A stretch of DNA of 64,000 nt from contig QBLS01000007.1 in assembly GCA_003249015.1 (NCBI GenBank), positions 52,166 through 116,165 of the forward strand, in the 5' to 3' direction. Positions within the stretch are counted from its first letter, which is position 1. Each line of letters starts with the position of its first letter. Under the pieces are notes generated by a model, which worked only from the letters and a program-made list of their open reading frames with translations, had not been told where the DNA came from and did not search any database. This document shows positions 53,806 to 62,092 of this stretch, one piece after another. The position numbers and the translations under genes are program-made. The DNA is from Pseudanabaena sp. (GTDB lineage: Bacteria; Cyanobacteriota; Cyanobacteriia; Pseudanabaenales; Pseudanabaenaceae).

Positions 53806-54774
53806 TTACTTGTTGTGCTGCATATGTAAATGCTCAAAATTTAACTGAGATGCTTTGCCTGAGAGAAACTCTTGATCAGTCATGTCCGAAACATTGCGAG
53901 TCGCCACGATCGCTTCAGGATCATTAGATGCAATCTCCTGTTGATCCTTGAGCCATGTCTGATAATCTTCAGGTGTGTCGATCACCATTGTGGTTCGCAT
54001 TCCACCGTGATAAGAACCACATAATTCCGCACAGACTATAGGGTATTCACCAACCACGCGGGGAGTAAATTCCAGAAATGTTTCTCGCCCTGGAATGACA
54101 TCTTGTTTGATGCGCAGTTGGGGAACCCAAAAAGCGTGAAGTACATCAATAGCGGACATATTGAGACGGACTTTTTTGCCGACTGGGACATGAAGCTCGG
54201 CTGTGGCAATTTCATTGGGATAGTTGAAAATCCATGCAAATTGCATTGCACTGACATCGATCGCCACCACATCATCGCCGCCCGCTGGTAAAGTCCCCGC
54301 CATCAGCACCCCATCATTATTGGTAGAGGCAAGAGTTGCTTTTGATGTGGGCATACCGCCGTGATCGTGGTGAGCAACTACATGGGACATACCACCATGC
54401 GCCATCCCATCTGTACCTTGAGAGCCTTGCATGGCTGTATAAACGTCAAAGCTATAGATGGCAACCCACATAACAATTACAGTGGGTATAGCTGTCCAAA
54501 CGATTTCTAGACTTAGATTTTCATGGATAGTCGCTCCATCGGTATCATCACCCTTGCGCCGCCGAAATTTGACAACTGAATAAATCAGAACCCCTTCAAT
54601 AATCAAGAAAAATCCGAAAGCGATCGCCAAGATCGTATTGAACAGGTCGTCGTATAACAGGGCTTCATCACCTGCGGCGACTGGTAGGAGCCCGTTGTTG
54701 CGACCATACCAGATACTAGCGGCGAGAATTAAGCCTATGATGACAATCCCCGAAATTAGGTTGTTTTTTTTCAT
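53806..54774 (-). CDS. ctaC: Cytochrome c oxidase subunit II, with His/Met-rich insertion
   Basis: The 322-residue protein has an N-terminal signal-anchor helix, two further helices and a cupredoxin domain. The CuA ligands lie in CAELCGSYHGGM, preceded by HAFWVPQLRIKQDVIPGRE. Between the second helix pair and the cupredoxin fold (about residues 119-160) is an insertion rich in His, Met and Gly (MAHGGMSHVVAHHDHGGMP). Such stretches bind copper in other proteins, so it may help load CuA. It is first in the ctaCDE operon. Confidence 0.97.
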   Translation of the reverse strand: MKKNNLISGIVIIGLILAASIWYGRNNGLLPVAAGDEALLYDDLFNTILAIAFGFFLIIEGVLIYSVVKFRRRKGDDTDGATIHENLSLEIVWTAIPTVIVMWVAIYSFDVYTAMQGSQGTDGMAHGGMSHVVAHHDHGGMPTSKATLASTNNDGVLMAGTLPAGGDDVVAIDVSAMQFAWIFNYPNEIATAELHVPVGKKVRLNMSAIDVLHAFWVPQLRIKQDVIPGRETFLEFTPRVVGEYPIVCAELCGSYHGGMRTTMVIDTPEDYQTWLKDQQEIASNDPEAIVATRNVSDMTDQEFLSGKASQLNFEHLHMQHNK

Positions 54775-55077
54775 GATTGTTGGTTGCCCTATCGTATTGC
54801 TTCCTTTCGCTTTTGTGAGTTGGGATAGCTGATCTTGATGGAAGCTTGGCTAGTAGTTAATTTATAAATTAGGACAGATTGACATACTGTCTATCTTGCC
54901 CCCTTTTCTTAGAGGGTGGGAAATTGTTTGTAATTATTTAGCATTTTGTCAATATAGTCATCTGCATAGGAAGCCACACAAATAGACTTAGCGCAAAGCG
55001 CTAAGTCTATTTGTGTGAAAATTCTCGTACTAAACCAAGAAAATTATTAGCTTGAAATTACACTTACTTTGTATTTT
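54775..55077. other. Intergenic region between ctaC and ureG
   Basis: The 303 bases include the ctaC promoter side and the hairpin at 54975-55017. No gene is seen. Confidence 0.45.
54975..55017. terminator. Palindrome downstream of ureG
   Basis: The arms cacacaaatagacttagcgc and complement flank a 3-base loop, 61 bases past the ureG stop. It could terminate ureG or be a dispersed palindrome. Confidence 0.5.
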
Positions 55078-55671
55078 TTACATTTTGCCAATGATAAATT
55101 CTGTAATCTTGGGTAAGCCATCTTGCATTTTTAAATTGGTAAATACAAAGGGACGACTACCCCGCATTTTCAGTGCGTCACGCTCCATTATTCCTAAGTC
55201 TGCGCCGACATAGGGAGCAAGATCAATCTTGTTGATCACCAGCAAATCGGATTTAGTAATTCCTGGTCCACCCTTACGGGGAATTTTATCGCCCGCCGCT
55301 ACATCAATTACATAAAGTGTCAAATCTACAAGTTCGGGGCTGAAGGTTGAGGCGAGATTATCCCCACCACTCTCGACAAAGATTAAATCTAAATCACTAA
55401 ATTGCAATTCCAATTGCTCAATCGCGGCGAGGTTCATCGATGCGTCTTCGCGGATCGCAGTGTGAGGGCAACCACCTGTCTCTACGCCCACAATGCGATC
55501 GCGGGAGAGGGCTTCGCTGCGTACTAAAAATTGGGCATCTTCTTGGGTATAGATGTCATTGGTGACAACTGCGATCTGAAAGTGCGATCGCATCGATTTA
55601 CAAAGAGAATCAACTAGCGCAGTTTTTCCAGAACCGACGGGTCCAGCCACTCCAACACGAAATGGTGACAT
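55078..55671 (-). CDS. ureG: Urease accessory GTPase UreG
   Basis: The 197-residue SIMIBI GTPase supplies nickel to urease. Motifs: [17 protein letters not shown] (P-loop), the nickel site [15 protein letters not shown] and [17 protein letters not shown]. The start ATG at 55671 is divergent from ureE with 91 bases between. The structural genes ureABC and ureD are not in this window. Confidence 0.98.
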   Translation of the reverse strand: MSPFRVGVAGPVGSGKTALVDSLCKSMRSHFQIAVVTNDIYTQEDAQFLVRSEALSRDRIVGVETGGCPHTAIREDASMNLAAIEQLELQFSDLDLIFVESGGDNLASTFSPELVDLTLYVIDVAAGDKIPRKGGPGITKSDLLVINKIDLAPYVGADLGIMERDALKMRGSRPFVFTNLKMQDGLPKITEFIIGKM

Positions 55672-55762
55672 AGAGATTTATCCTGCTTTAATATACGTTA
55701 CAGTGATCATGATGCTTAGAGCCTCACGTTCCTACTTTACTGTTTTACTGCGATTATAATTA

Positions 55763-56218
55763 ATGCATATTGTTACACAACGCTTATCAGCAGCAGCAAA
55801 AAAATTAGTTGATAGTGATTCACTTCTTACTCTTGCGCTGGTTGCCGAGGATAGAACTCGTAGCCGCCATCGATTTATGACTACCGATGAGAAGGAAATT
55901 AATTTGCAACTCCATCGCGGTACAGTTTTAAGGGAAGGCGATATTCTTGCCGATGATCAGGGACAGGCGATCGCAGTGGTAGTCGCCAAGCCAGAGCCAG
56001 TAGTTACGGTGACAGCTAACAATTTTTTAGAACTACTCAGAGCTGCCTATCACCTAGGTAATCGCCACATTGCTTTGGAGGTTACAGAAAACTATTTGCG
56101 CCTATCTCCTGACTCAGTTTTAGAAGATATGGTCATCAAAATGGGATTGAATGTAGTCCATGAAGTTCAACCCTTTCAACCTGAATCTGGCGCTTACCAC
56201 CATCACCATGACCACTAA
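55763..56218 (+). CDS. ureE: Urease accessory nickel-binding protein UreE
   Basis: The 151-residue metallochaperone has the two-domain UreE fold: LTLALVAEDRTRSRHRF, then AAYHLGNRHIALEVTEN with the metal-binding histidine. A C-terminal His cluster (HHHHDH) is present. It delivers nickel to the UreG/UreF/UreD complex. The gene overlaps ureF by 11 bases. Confidence 0.96.
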   Translation: MHIVTQRLSAAAKKLVDSDSLLTLALVAEDRTRSRHRFMTTDEKEINLQLHRGTVLREGDILADDQGQAIAVVVAKPEPVVTVTANNFLELLRAAYHLGNRHIALEVTENYLRLSPDSVLEDMVIKMGLNVVHEVQPFQPESGAYHHHHDH

Positions 56219-56936
56219 TCCCTTGTCGCTCTCTTTGTTAAGACTACTTCAATTTACTAGTCCTAGTCTTCCTATTGGAGCTTATAGCTATTCTGAGGGA
56301 ATTGAATATCTCTGTTATAAGGAGACAATTCAAACAGAACTACAGCTCTGTGATTGGCTCAAAAATGAAATGCGATTTGGCTTCATTATCAATGAGACAG
56401 CTATCTCTCTGCGTGCTTATCAAGCGGCGATCGCAGGTGATTTGGCAAAACTTGTCTATTGGAATAACTGGCTATCAGCGACTAGAGAGTCCGAGGAAGT
56501 GCGTCTAGCTAGCTGGCAAATGGGACAGTCCCTAATCAAATTATGGGAACAATTGCCCAGCAAGCAGTTGACATGGGACTCCCAACTAAAAGTAAGTGCA
56601 TTAATGCCAAGCGCTAAAGATAACGCTCAAGGTCAGGGCTGTAACTATGCGATCGCCTTTGGAATCGTGGCGGCTAGCTTAGAAATAGATTCTAGCGATA
56701 CAGCGATCGGCTATATTTACAGTTGGTTAGCCAATCTTGTTAGTGCCGCTGTCAGAGCTGTTCCCCTTGGGCAGACAGTGGGACAACGTATAATTTTCAC
56801 ACTTAGCGAGGAAATCGCAAATAGTTCTCAGCTAGCATTTCAGCGTCAAGATCGTGAATTAGAATGGTGTGGATGGGGTTCAAGTCTCGCATCTGCAAAT
56901 CATGAAATTCAATATTCCCGTTTATTTCGGAGTTAA
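56208..56936 (+). CDS. ureF: Urease accessory protein UreF
   Basis: The 242-residue all-helical protein has the signature RLLQFTSPSLPIGAYSYSEGIE and DNAQGQGCNYAIAFG, then SAAVRAVPLGQTVGQRI. It couples UreG GTP hydrolysis to urease activation. ATG 56208 starts within the ureE end and gives the normal UreF N-terminus; an upstream ATG at 56160 would lie deeper in ureE. Translationally coupled to ureE. Confidence 0.95.
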   Translation: MTTNPLSLSLLRLLQFTSPSLPIGAYSYSEGIEYLCYKETIQTELQLCDWLKNEMRFGFIINETAISLRAYQAAIAGDLAKLVYWNNWLSATRESEEVRLASWQMGQSLIKLWEQLPSKQLTWDSQLKVSALMPSAKDNAQGQGCNYAIAFGIVAASLEIDSSDTAIGYIYSWLANLVSAAVRAVPLGQTVGQRIIFTLSEEIANSSQLAFQRQDRELEWCGWGSSLASANHEIQYSRLFRS

Positions 56937-56980
56937 GACATTGAAGCTTGTATTCGGCAATTGTTGAGTAAATAAATCAT

Positions 56981-57029
56981 AAGTAGAAGCTTGAAAAGAT
57001 TGCTAAGCAATCTTTTCAAGCTTCTACTT
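56981..57029. repeat. Palindrome between ureF and the GGDEF gene
   Basis: The arms aagtagaagcttgaaaagat and complement flank a GCTAAGC centre. It follows ureF by 45 bases and may terminate it; no T run is present. Confidence 0.6.
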
Positions 57030-57040
57030 ATAGTTTAAGT

Positions 57041-57934
57041 ATGTGGGCGAACTGCTATAAAATAGTTGACATCAACGGTCACAAAAGTATGGAAACTGAA
57101 AATCATAGGTTAGCTGGTACTGAACAACTTTTAGCAGTCACTATTGAGAGCTTGCAGCAAGAAATCAATGATCTCAAAACCCAGAACCATGAATTAAGGG
57201 AAAGATTATCTGCTAAGACTGTTCAAGAAGAACAGATCTCAAAAGCTAATTATGGTCTTCAGATAGAAATCCTTGAACGTCAGCAGACAGAAACTGCTCT
57301 AAGACTATTACTAGAACGACTAGTGCATGAAAAAAACGACCTAGAGATTTTACTTGATACGACAACTTCTCATAGCGACACCATTGAGGCTTTGATGTAT
57401 GACAAAGCTCTCTCGCTTGCTCGTGAAGTAACTATTGATGGCATGACCCAAATCGCTAATCGTCGCGCCTTTGACCAAAGGCTAGCTACAGAGTGGCAAC
57501 GCCTCGCAAGAGAAGAGATGCCGATCGCTCTGCTACTCTGTGATGTCGATTTTTTTAAGCGCTTTAATGATCGCTATGGACATCCTGCGGGAGATGATTG
57601 TTTACGTGCGGTCGCCAAAGCGATCGAATCCTCTATTCGCCGTCCTGCCGATCTGGCTGCTCGCTATGGAGGTGAGGAGTTCGCTGTAATTTTGCCGAAT
57701 ACCAATCGAGATGGTGCGACTTTCATCGCCGAAAAAATTTGTCGATCGGTCAATGAATTAAAGATTGCCCACGAAGCTTCGTATGTGGGAGATTATGTTT
57801 CTGTCAGTATCGGCATAGCAGCGGTTTTACCTGAACGACAGGTATCTCCCAGAGGTTTGATTGAATCTGCAGACAGAGCCTTGTATCTAGCAAAGGATCA
57901 AGGTCGCAATGGATTTGTGTTTAACGTTCAGTAA
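57041..57934 (+). CDS. GGDEF diguanylate cyclase with N-terminal coiled coil
   Basis: The product is 297 residues from ATG 57041, or 281 from ATG 57089 (METENHRLAG). The second start is plausible because TATAAAAT at about 57055 looks like a -10 box. A coiled coil (about 25-130) leads into a GGDEF domain (about 140-297) with LLCDVDFFKRFNDRYGH, active-site GGEEF, and an inhibitory RxxD site (RPAD) five residues before it. It should make cyclic di-GMP from GTP and be inhibited by its product. No sensor domain is visible, so it is cytosolic and activated by dimerisation. Confidence 0.93.
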   Translation: MWANCYKIVDINGHKSMETENHRLAGTEQLLAVTIESLQQEINDLKTQNHELRERLSAKTVQEEQISKANYGLQIEILERQQTETALRLLLERLVHEKNDLEILLDTTTSHSDTIEALMYDKALSLAREVTIDGMTQIANRRAFDQRLATEWQRLAREEMPIALLLCDVDFFKRFNDRYGHPAGDDCLRAVAKAIESSIRRPADLAARYGGEEFAVILPNTNRDGATFIAEKICRSVNELKIAHEASYVGDYVSVSIGIAAVLPERQVSPRGLIESADRALYLAKDQGRNGFVFNVQ

Positions 57935-57978
57935 TGCTTTAGTGAAGCAGTCTTGCCTACTAAGTAAGTAAAACTGAC

Positions 57979-58992
57979 TTATTTATGGGCGATCGCATTT
58001 TCAATTTTCACTTCATTTTTACAGCTTCCATTGTTCTCAAACTCCGTAATGTTTGCCAGTGTCGTATCGGCAATATTCGACAGTGCTTGACTGGTAAAGA
58101 AAGCTTGGTGTCCCGTGACGATCACATTAGGAAAAGTCAACAAACGCTGAAATGTATCATCATGGATTACTTGATTGGATAGATCTTCAAAAAACAAATC
58201 CGCTTCTTGTTCGTAAACATCAATGCCGAGATAACCAATACTTCCTGATTTAAGTCCTGCGATCGCAGCTTGGGTATCGATCAGTCCCCCACGGCTAGTA
58301 TTAATTAACATCAATCCAGTCTTCATCTGCGCGATCGCATCGTCATTGATTAGATGGTAAGTCTCAGGGGTAAGCGGACAATGGAGAGAAATAATATCGG
58401 ATTGGGATAAAATTTCAGGCATGGAGACATATTCCATCCCCAAATCTAAACAAGTTGGATTTTGATAGGAGTCATATCCTATTAGCTTGCTCCCAAATCC
58501 CTTCATAATCTGTGCAAAAATAGCACCGATTTTGCCTGTACCGATTACGCCCACAGTGGCACTATGCAGATCAAATCCCAATAGTCCTTCGATAGAGAAG
58601 TTCCCTTCCCGAACTCGGTTATAGGCGCGATGAACCTTGCGATTAAGACTAAGAATTAAGGCGATCGCGTGTTCTGCTACGGCATAGGGAGAATAGGCTG
58701 GTACACGCACGATCTTCATGCCTAATTTTGCTGCGGCAGTTAAATCTACATGGTTAAATCCTGCCGATCGCAGAGCTAATAGTTTTGTACCTCCTTGAGT
58801 AAGGGCTTCCAGCATGGTGGCATCAAGATAATCATTGATAAAGATACAGACGGCAGGAAATCCTGCGGCTAGGGAAATAGTCTCATTGCTGAGATGAGAA
58901 TCAAAAAAGACAATCTCATGCTGATGTGCTTTATTCGCTGCGTTAAAGGATTGGCGATCGTAGGACTTGGTATTAAAGAAGGCAATTTTCAT
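57979..58992 (-). CDS. ldhA: D-lactate dehydrogenase (2-hydroxyacid dehydrogenase)
   Basis: The 337-residue enzyme reduces pyruvate to D-lactate with NADH, which serves fermentation in the dark. The Rossmann motif [13 protein letters not shown] and the catalytic residues in [10 protein letters not shown] (Arg), DVYEQE (Glu) and VTGHQAFFT (His) are intact. The N-terminal [16 protein letters not shown] resembles E. coli LdhA. It shares a strand with glgP and is 215 bases downstream of it. Confidence 0.94.
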   Translation of the reverse strand: MKIAFFNTKSYDRQSFNAANKAHQHEIVFFDSHLSNETISLAAGFPAVCIFINDYLDATMLEALTQGGTKLLALRSAGFNHVDLTAAAKLGMKIVRVPAYSPYAVAEHAIALILSLNRKVHRAYNRVREGNFSIEGLLGFDLHSATVGVIGTGKIGAIFAQIMKGFGSKLIGYDSYQNPTCLDLGMEYVSMPEILSQSDIISLHCPLTPETYHLINDDAIAQMKTGLMLINTSRGGLIDTQAAIAGLKSGSIGYLGIDVYEQEADLFFEDLSNQVIHDDTFQRLLTFPNVIVTGHQAFFTSQALSNIADTTLANITEFENNGSCKNEVKIENAIAHK

Positions 58993-59019
58993 GTTTTAAA
59001 TTTTACTTGGCATAAGTTA

Positions 59020-59050
59020 ACGAGTGGCGGCGTGAAGCGCCGCCACTCGT
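59020..59050. repeat. Short dispersed hairpin
   Basis: The arms acgagtggcggcg and cgccgccactcgt flank a TGAAG-type loop. It is the core of the MITE-like family without its flanks, located upstream of ldhA. Confidence 0.65.
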
Positions 59051-59163
59051 CTATTGGTTTTGTAATATAGCAATTTTAAATATTTAGAAGAGCCTGTCGA
59101 AGTGTCGAAGCCCTAACTCTTATTTGAAACAGCTATACAAGTAGCAACAGCTAAATTTAAACA

Positions 59164-59192
59164 AAAAAAGGCTCGCTTAGCGAGCCTTTTTT
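59164..59192 (-). terminator. Intrinsic terminator of glgP
   Basis: The arms aaaaaaggctcgc and gcgagcctttttt flank a TTA loop, 16 bases beyond the glgP stop on the minus strand, with an A/T run on each side. Confidence 0.85.
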
Positions 59193-59207
59193 ATTTAGCC
59201 TTAATGC

Positions 59208-61742
59208 TTAATGGTTAACATTGAGAACCGCTTTAGCTGGATCGTAGGCTTCCATTTTTACCTTAACTGGCTGAACATTCCAGATTTCATCGCAGTATTC
59301 CTTAATAGTGCGATCGGAAGAGAACTTCCCAGAACGAGCTACATTGAGAATACTCATAGTCGTCCATTTTTCCTTGTCCTTATAGGCTTGACTGACCCTT
59401 TCTTGACAATCAGAATAGGATTGATAGTCAGCTAGAAGCATATATTCATCATGGTACTTGAGTGAATCGACCAATGGCTTAAACAGATCCTTATCACCTG
59501 GGGAGAAATATCCCATGCCCAAGCGATCGAGAATATTGCGAAGTTCTTCGTGGCTGTTATAGTAGTCCATCGGATTATAGCCATTGGCTTTCATCTGATG
59601 TACCTCTGGAGTCGTTAAGCCAAAGAGGAAGAAGTTCTCATCACCAACTTCCTCACGAATTTCGATATTCGCACCATCAAGAGTACCAATTGTTAACGAT
59701 CCATTCATCGTGAACTTCATGTTTCCTGTGCCAGAGGCTTCTTTGCCTGCGGTGGAAATTTGCTCTGATAGGTCGGCAGCAGGATAGATCAACTGACCGA
59801 GGGAAGCGCTGAAGTTGGCAAGGAAAACAACCTTAATACGTCCATGTACATCAGGGTCACGATTGACTACATCGGCAACCGCATTGACAGCCTTGATGAT
59901 CAGTTTCGCCATCGTATATCCAGGAGCAGCTTTACCACCAAAGATAAAGGTGCGCGGCGTAATTTCAAGATTAGGATTTTGCTTAATACGCAGGTATAGC
60001 CCAATTACATGGAGTAAATCTAGGTGTTGACGCTTGTATTCGTGGATACGCTTGACTTGAATATCAAAGATAGAGTTGGGATCAACCTCAACTGCATTGT
60101 GAGCAAGGATGTAATCTGCAAGCCTCTGCTTGTTGGCTTGCTTGATCTTCCACCAGCGATCGCGGAAGTCCTGATCATCGATGAAGTTCTCTAGCTTACG
60201 CAATTCATCTAGATGCTTGAGCCAAGTATCACCGATTTTTTCGGTAATCAATCCTGATAGTGCGGGATTAGCAAGCAGCACCCAACGGCGTGGAGTGACA
60301 CCATTAGTTTTGTTGTTAAATTTCTCAGGAGATAACTTGTAAAAATCCTTGAGAACGTCTTGTTTTAGTAGCTCGGAGTGCAGAGCTGCTACACCATTGA
60401 CAGCATGGCTACCAATGGTCGCAAGGTTAGCCATCCGCACTTTGCGGTTACCACCTTCTTCAATGATGGAGAGGCGAGTTAGCAACTCGGCATCATCAGG
60501 AAACCAAGTTTGCACATCTTGTAAGAAGCGATGGTTGATTTCGTAAATGATTTCCAAATGGCGAGGTAAAAGACTCTCAAATAGCGACACTTCCCACTTT
60601 TCGAGGGCTTCAGGGAGCAAGGTGTGGTTAGTGTAAGCAAAGGTGCTTTGGGTAATGCGCCATGCTTCATCCCAATATAAGTCGTGTTCATCTACTAACA
60701 AGCGCATCAACTCGGCAATACTAATGGCAGGGTGGGTGTCATTAAGCTGAATAGCGGCATGTTCAGGTAGATTGTCAAGACGACCGTACTTTTTGAGGTG
60801 GCGGCGAATGATGTCTTGCAGTGAGCATGACACAAAGAAGAATTGCTGTTCTAGGCGCAACTGACGACCTTGAGGCGTGTTGTCGTTGGGATAGAGAACT
60901 TTAGAAATAGTTTCCGATTTAATCTTAGTGGCTACAGCGCCATCGTAGTCCCCAGAGTTAAAAGCTTGGAAGTTGAAGTCTTCGCCAGCTTCCGCTTTCC
61001 AGAGACGCAATGTATTGACCGTGTTGGTTTGATAGCCAGGAACAGGAGTATCGTGGGGTATGCCTTCCACTGTAAAGCTAGGAATCCATCGAGTATGAGG
61101 ACGACCACGATCGTCGTTATAGATTTCCGTATGTCCACCAAATTTGACTTGAACGGTGGACTCGTAGCGCACAACTTCCCAAGGATTGCCACAGCGTAGC
61201 CATTTATCAGGAATCTCTACCTGCCAGCCATGTTGAATCGACTGGTTGAAAATCCCAAATTCATAACGAATGCCGTAACCCATTGCAGGAATTTCAAGGG
61301 TGGCGAGGGAGTCGAGAAAACAAGCCGCTAGACGACCCAGACCGCCATTGCCCAGCCCAGGGTCAGGTTCCTGTTCTAATAGTTCTGTGAGATCTAATCC
61401 TGATTCTTTAACAGCTTTAGCGATTGATTCATATAGATCAAGGTTGATTAGGGCATTCCCTAAATGTCGCCCCATCAGAAATTCGGCGGAGAGATAGTAA
61501 ACAGTCTTGATGTCTTCTTCATGGTAGACCTTGAGAGTCTGTAGCCAGCGTTGCAATAGGCGATCGCGTGTGGTGTAAGACAGCGCCATGTAATAGTCGG
61601 TGAAGTTAGCTACAGATGCGAGTTTGCCTTGAATATAAAAAAGGTTGTCGGCAAATGCACGCTTGAGGGTTTCAATACTTAAACCTGTGCGATCATCTTC
61701 TACCGTAATATTGCTGGTTTGAGGAGCAACATTTGTTTGCAT
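59208..61742 (-). CDS. glgP: Glycogen phosphorylase
   Basis: The 844-residue PLP enzyme releases glucose-1-phosphate from glycogen. The PLP-binding region is ASGTGNMKFTMNGSLTIGT with the Schiff-base lysine. Also seen are EPDPGLGNGGLGRLAACF and NDTHPAISIAELMRLLVDE. It feeds respiration through CtaCDE and fermentation through LdhA in the dark. It is first of a possible glgP-ldhA pair, but a terminator separates them. Confidence 0.97.
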   Translation of the reverse strand: MQTNVAPQTSNITVEDDRTGLSIETLKRAFADNLFYIQGKLASVANFTDYYMALSYTTRDRLLQRWLQTLKVYHEEDIKTVYYLSAEFLMGRHLGNALINLDLYESIAKAVKESGLDLTELLEQEPDPGLGNGGLGRLAACFLDSLATLEIPAMGYGIRYEFGIFNQSIQHGWQVEIPDKWLRCGNPWEVVRYESTVQVKFGGHTEIYNDDRGRPHTRWIPSFTVEGIPHDTPVPGYQTNTVNTLRLWKAEAGEDFNFQAFNSGDYDGAVATKIKSETISKVLYPNDNTPQGRQLRLEQQFFFVSCSLQDIIRRHLKKYGRLDNLPEHAAIQLNDTHPAISIAELMRLLVDEHDLYWDEAWRITQSTFAYTNHTLLPEALEKWEVSLFESLLPRHLEIIYEINHRFLQDVQTWFPDDAELLTRLSIIEEGGNRKVRMANLATIGSHAVNGVAALHSELLKQDVLKDFYKLSPEKFNNKTNGVTPRRWVLLANPALSGLITEKIGDTWLKHLDELRKLENFIDDQDFRDRWWKIKQANKQRLADYILAHNAVEVDPNSIFDIQVKRIHEYKRQHLDLLHVIGLYLRIKQNPNLEITPRTFIFGGKAAPGYTMAKLIIKAVNAVADVVNRDPDVHGRIKVVFLANFSASLGQLIYPAADLSEQISTAGKEASGTGNMKFTMNGSLTIGTLDGANIEIREEVGDENFFLFGLTTPEVHQMKANGYNPMDYYNSHEELRNILDRLGMGYFSPGDKDLFKPLVDSLKYHDEYMLLADYQSYSDCQERVSQAYKDKEKWTTMSILNVARSGKFSSDRTIKEYCDEIWNVQPVKVKMEAYDPAKAVLNVNH

Positions 61743-62092
61743 AGAATTATTCCTGAATGGTTACTTTGTCTTATTGCCGTTCTGCTGACCCTAAGGCGGA
61801 GGGTTATGCACCTGTCCTATCCAAGCATAAACTTTGAGTTGTTGGTCATTTATTAACTGATAATTTATGTTTGAGAGGCAGAATATTTACGATTTCCTGA
61901 CATTGACTAAGGTTTTTACGAAAACTTACCTCAATAAGCTTCTGGGGATCACCGTCAATGACTTGACCTGATTTTTTCCATTAGCCCAAGTCCCTAGCCC
62001 AAAACTGCCAAATAATGCCAAAGCAAGAAATGGTATAGCCATTTCTTGCTTTGATAAAGCTCGTCATCCCCAAATTTTGACATCGTAACCAA
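61743..62092. other. Divergent intergenic region
   Basis: The 350 bases contain no gene. The glgP promoter lies at the left; a hairpin repeat (62020-62052) is 41 bases before the MASE1-PP2C start. Confidence 0.45.
62020..62052. repeat. AAGAAATGGC-family hairpin
   Basis: The arms aaagcaagaaatgg and ccatttcttgcttt flank TATAG. It matches 44075-44105 closely. It lies in the leader of a plus-strand gene. Confidence 0.7.
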
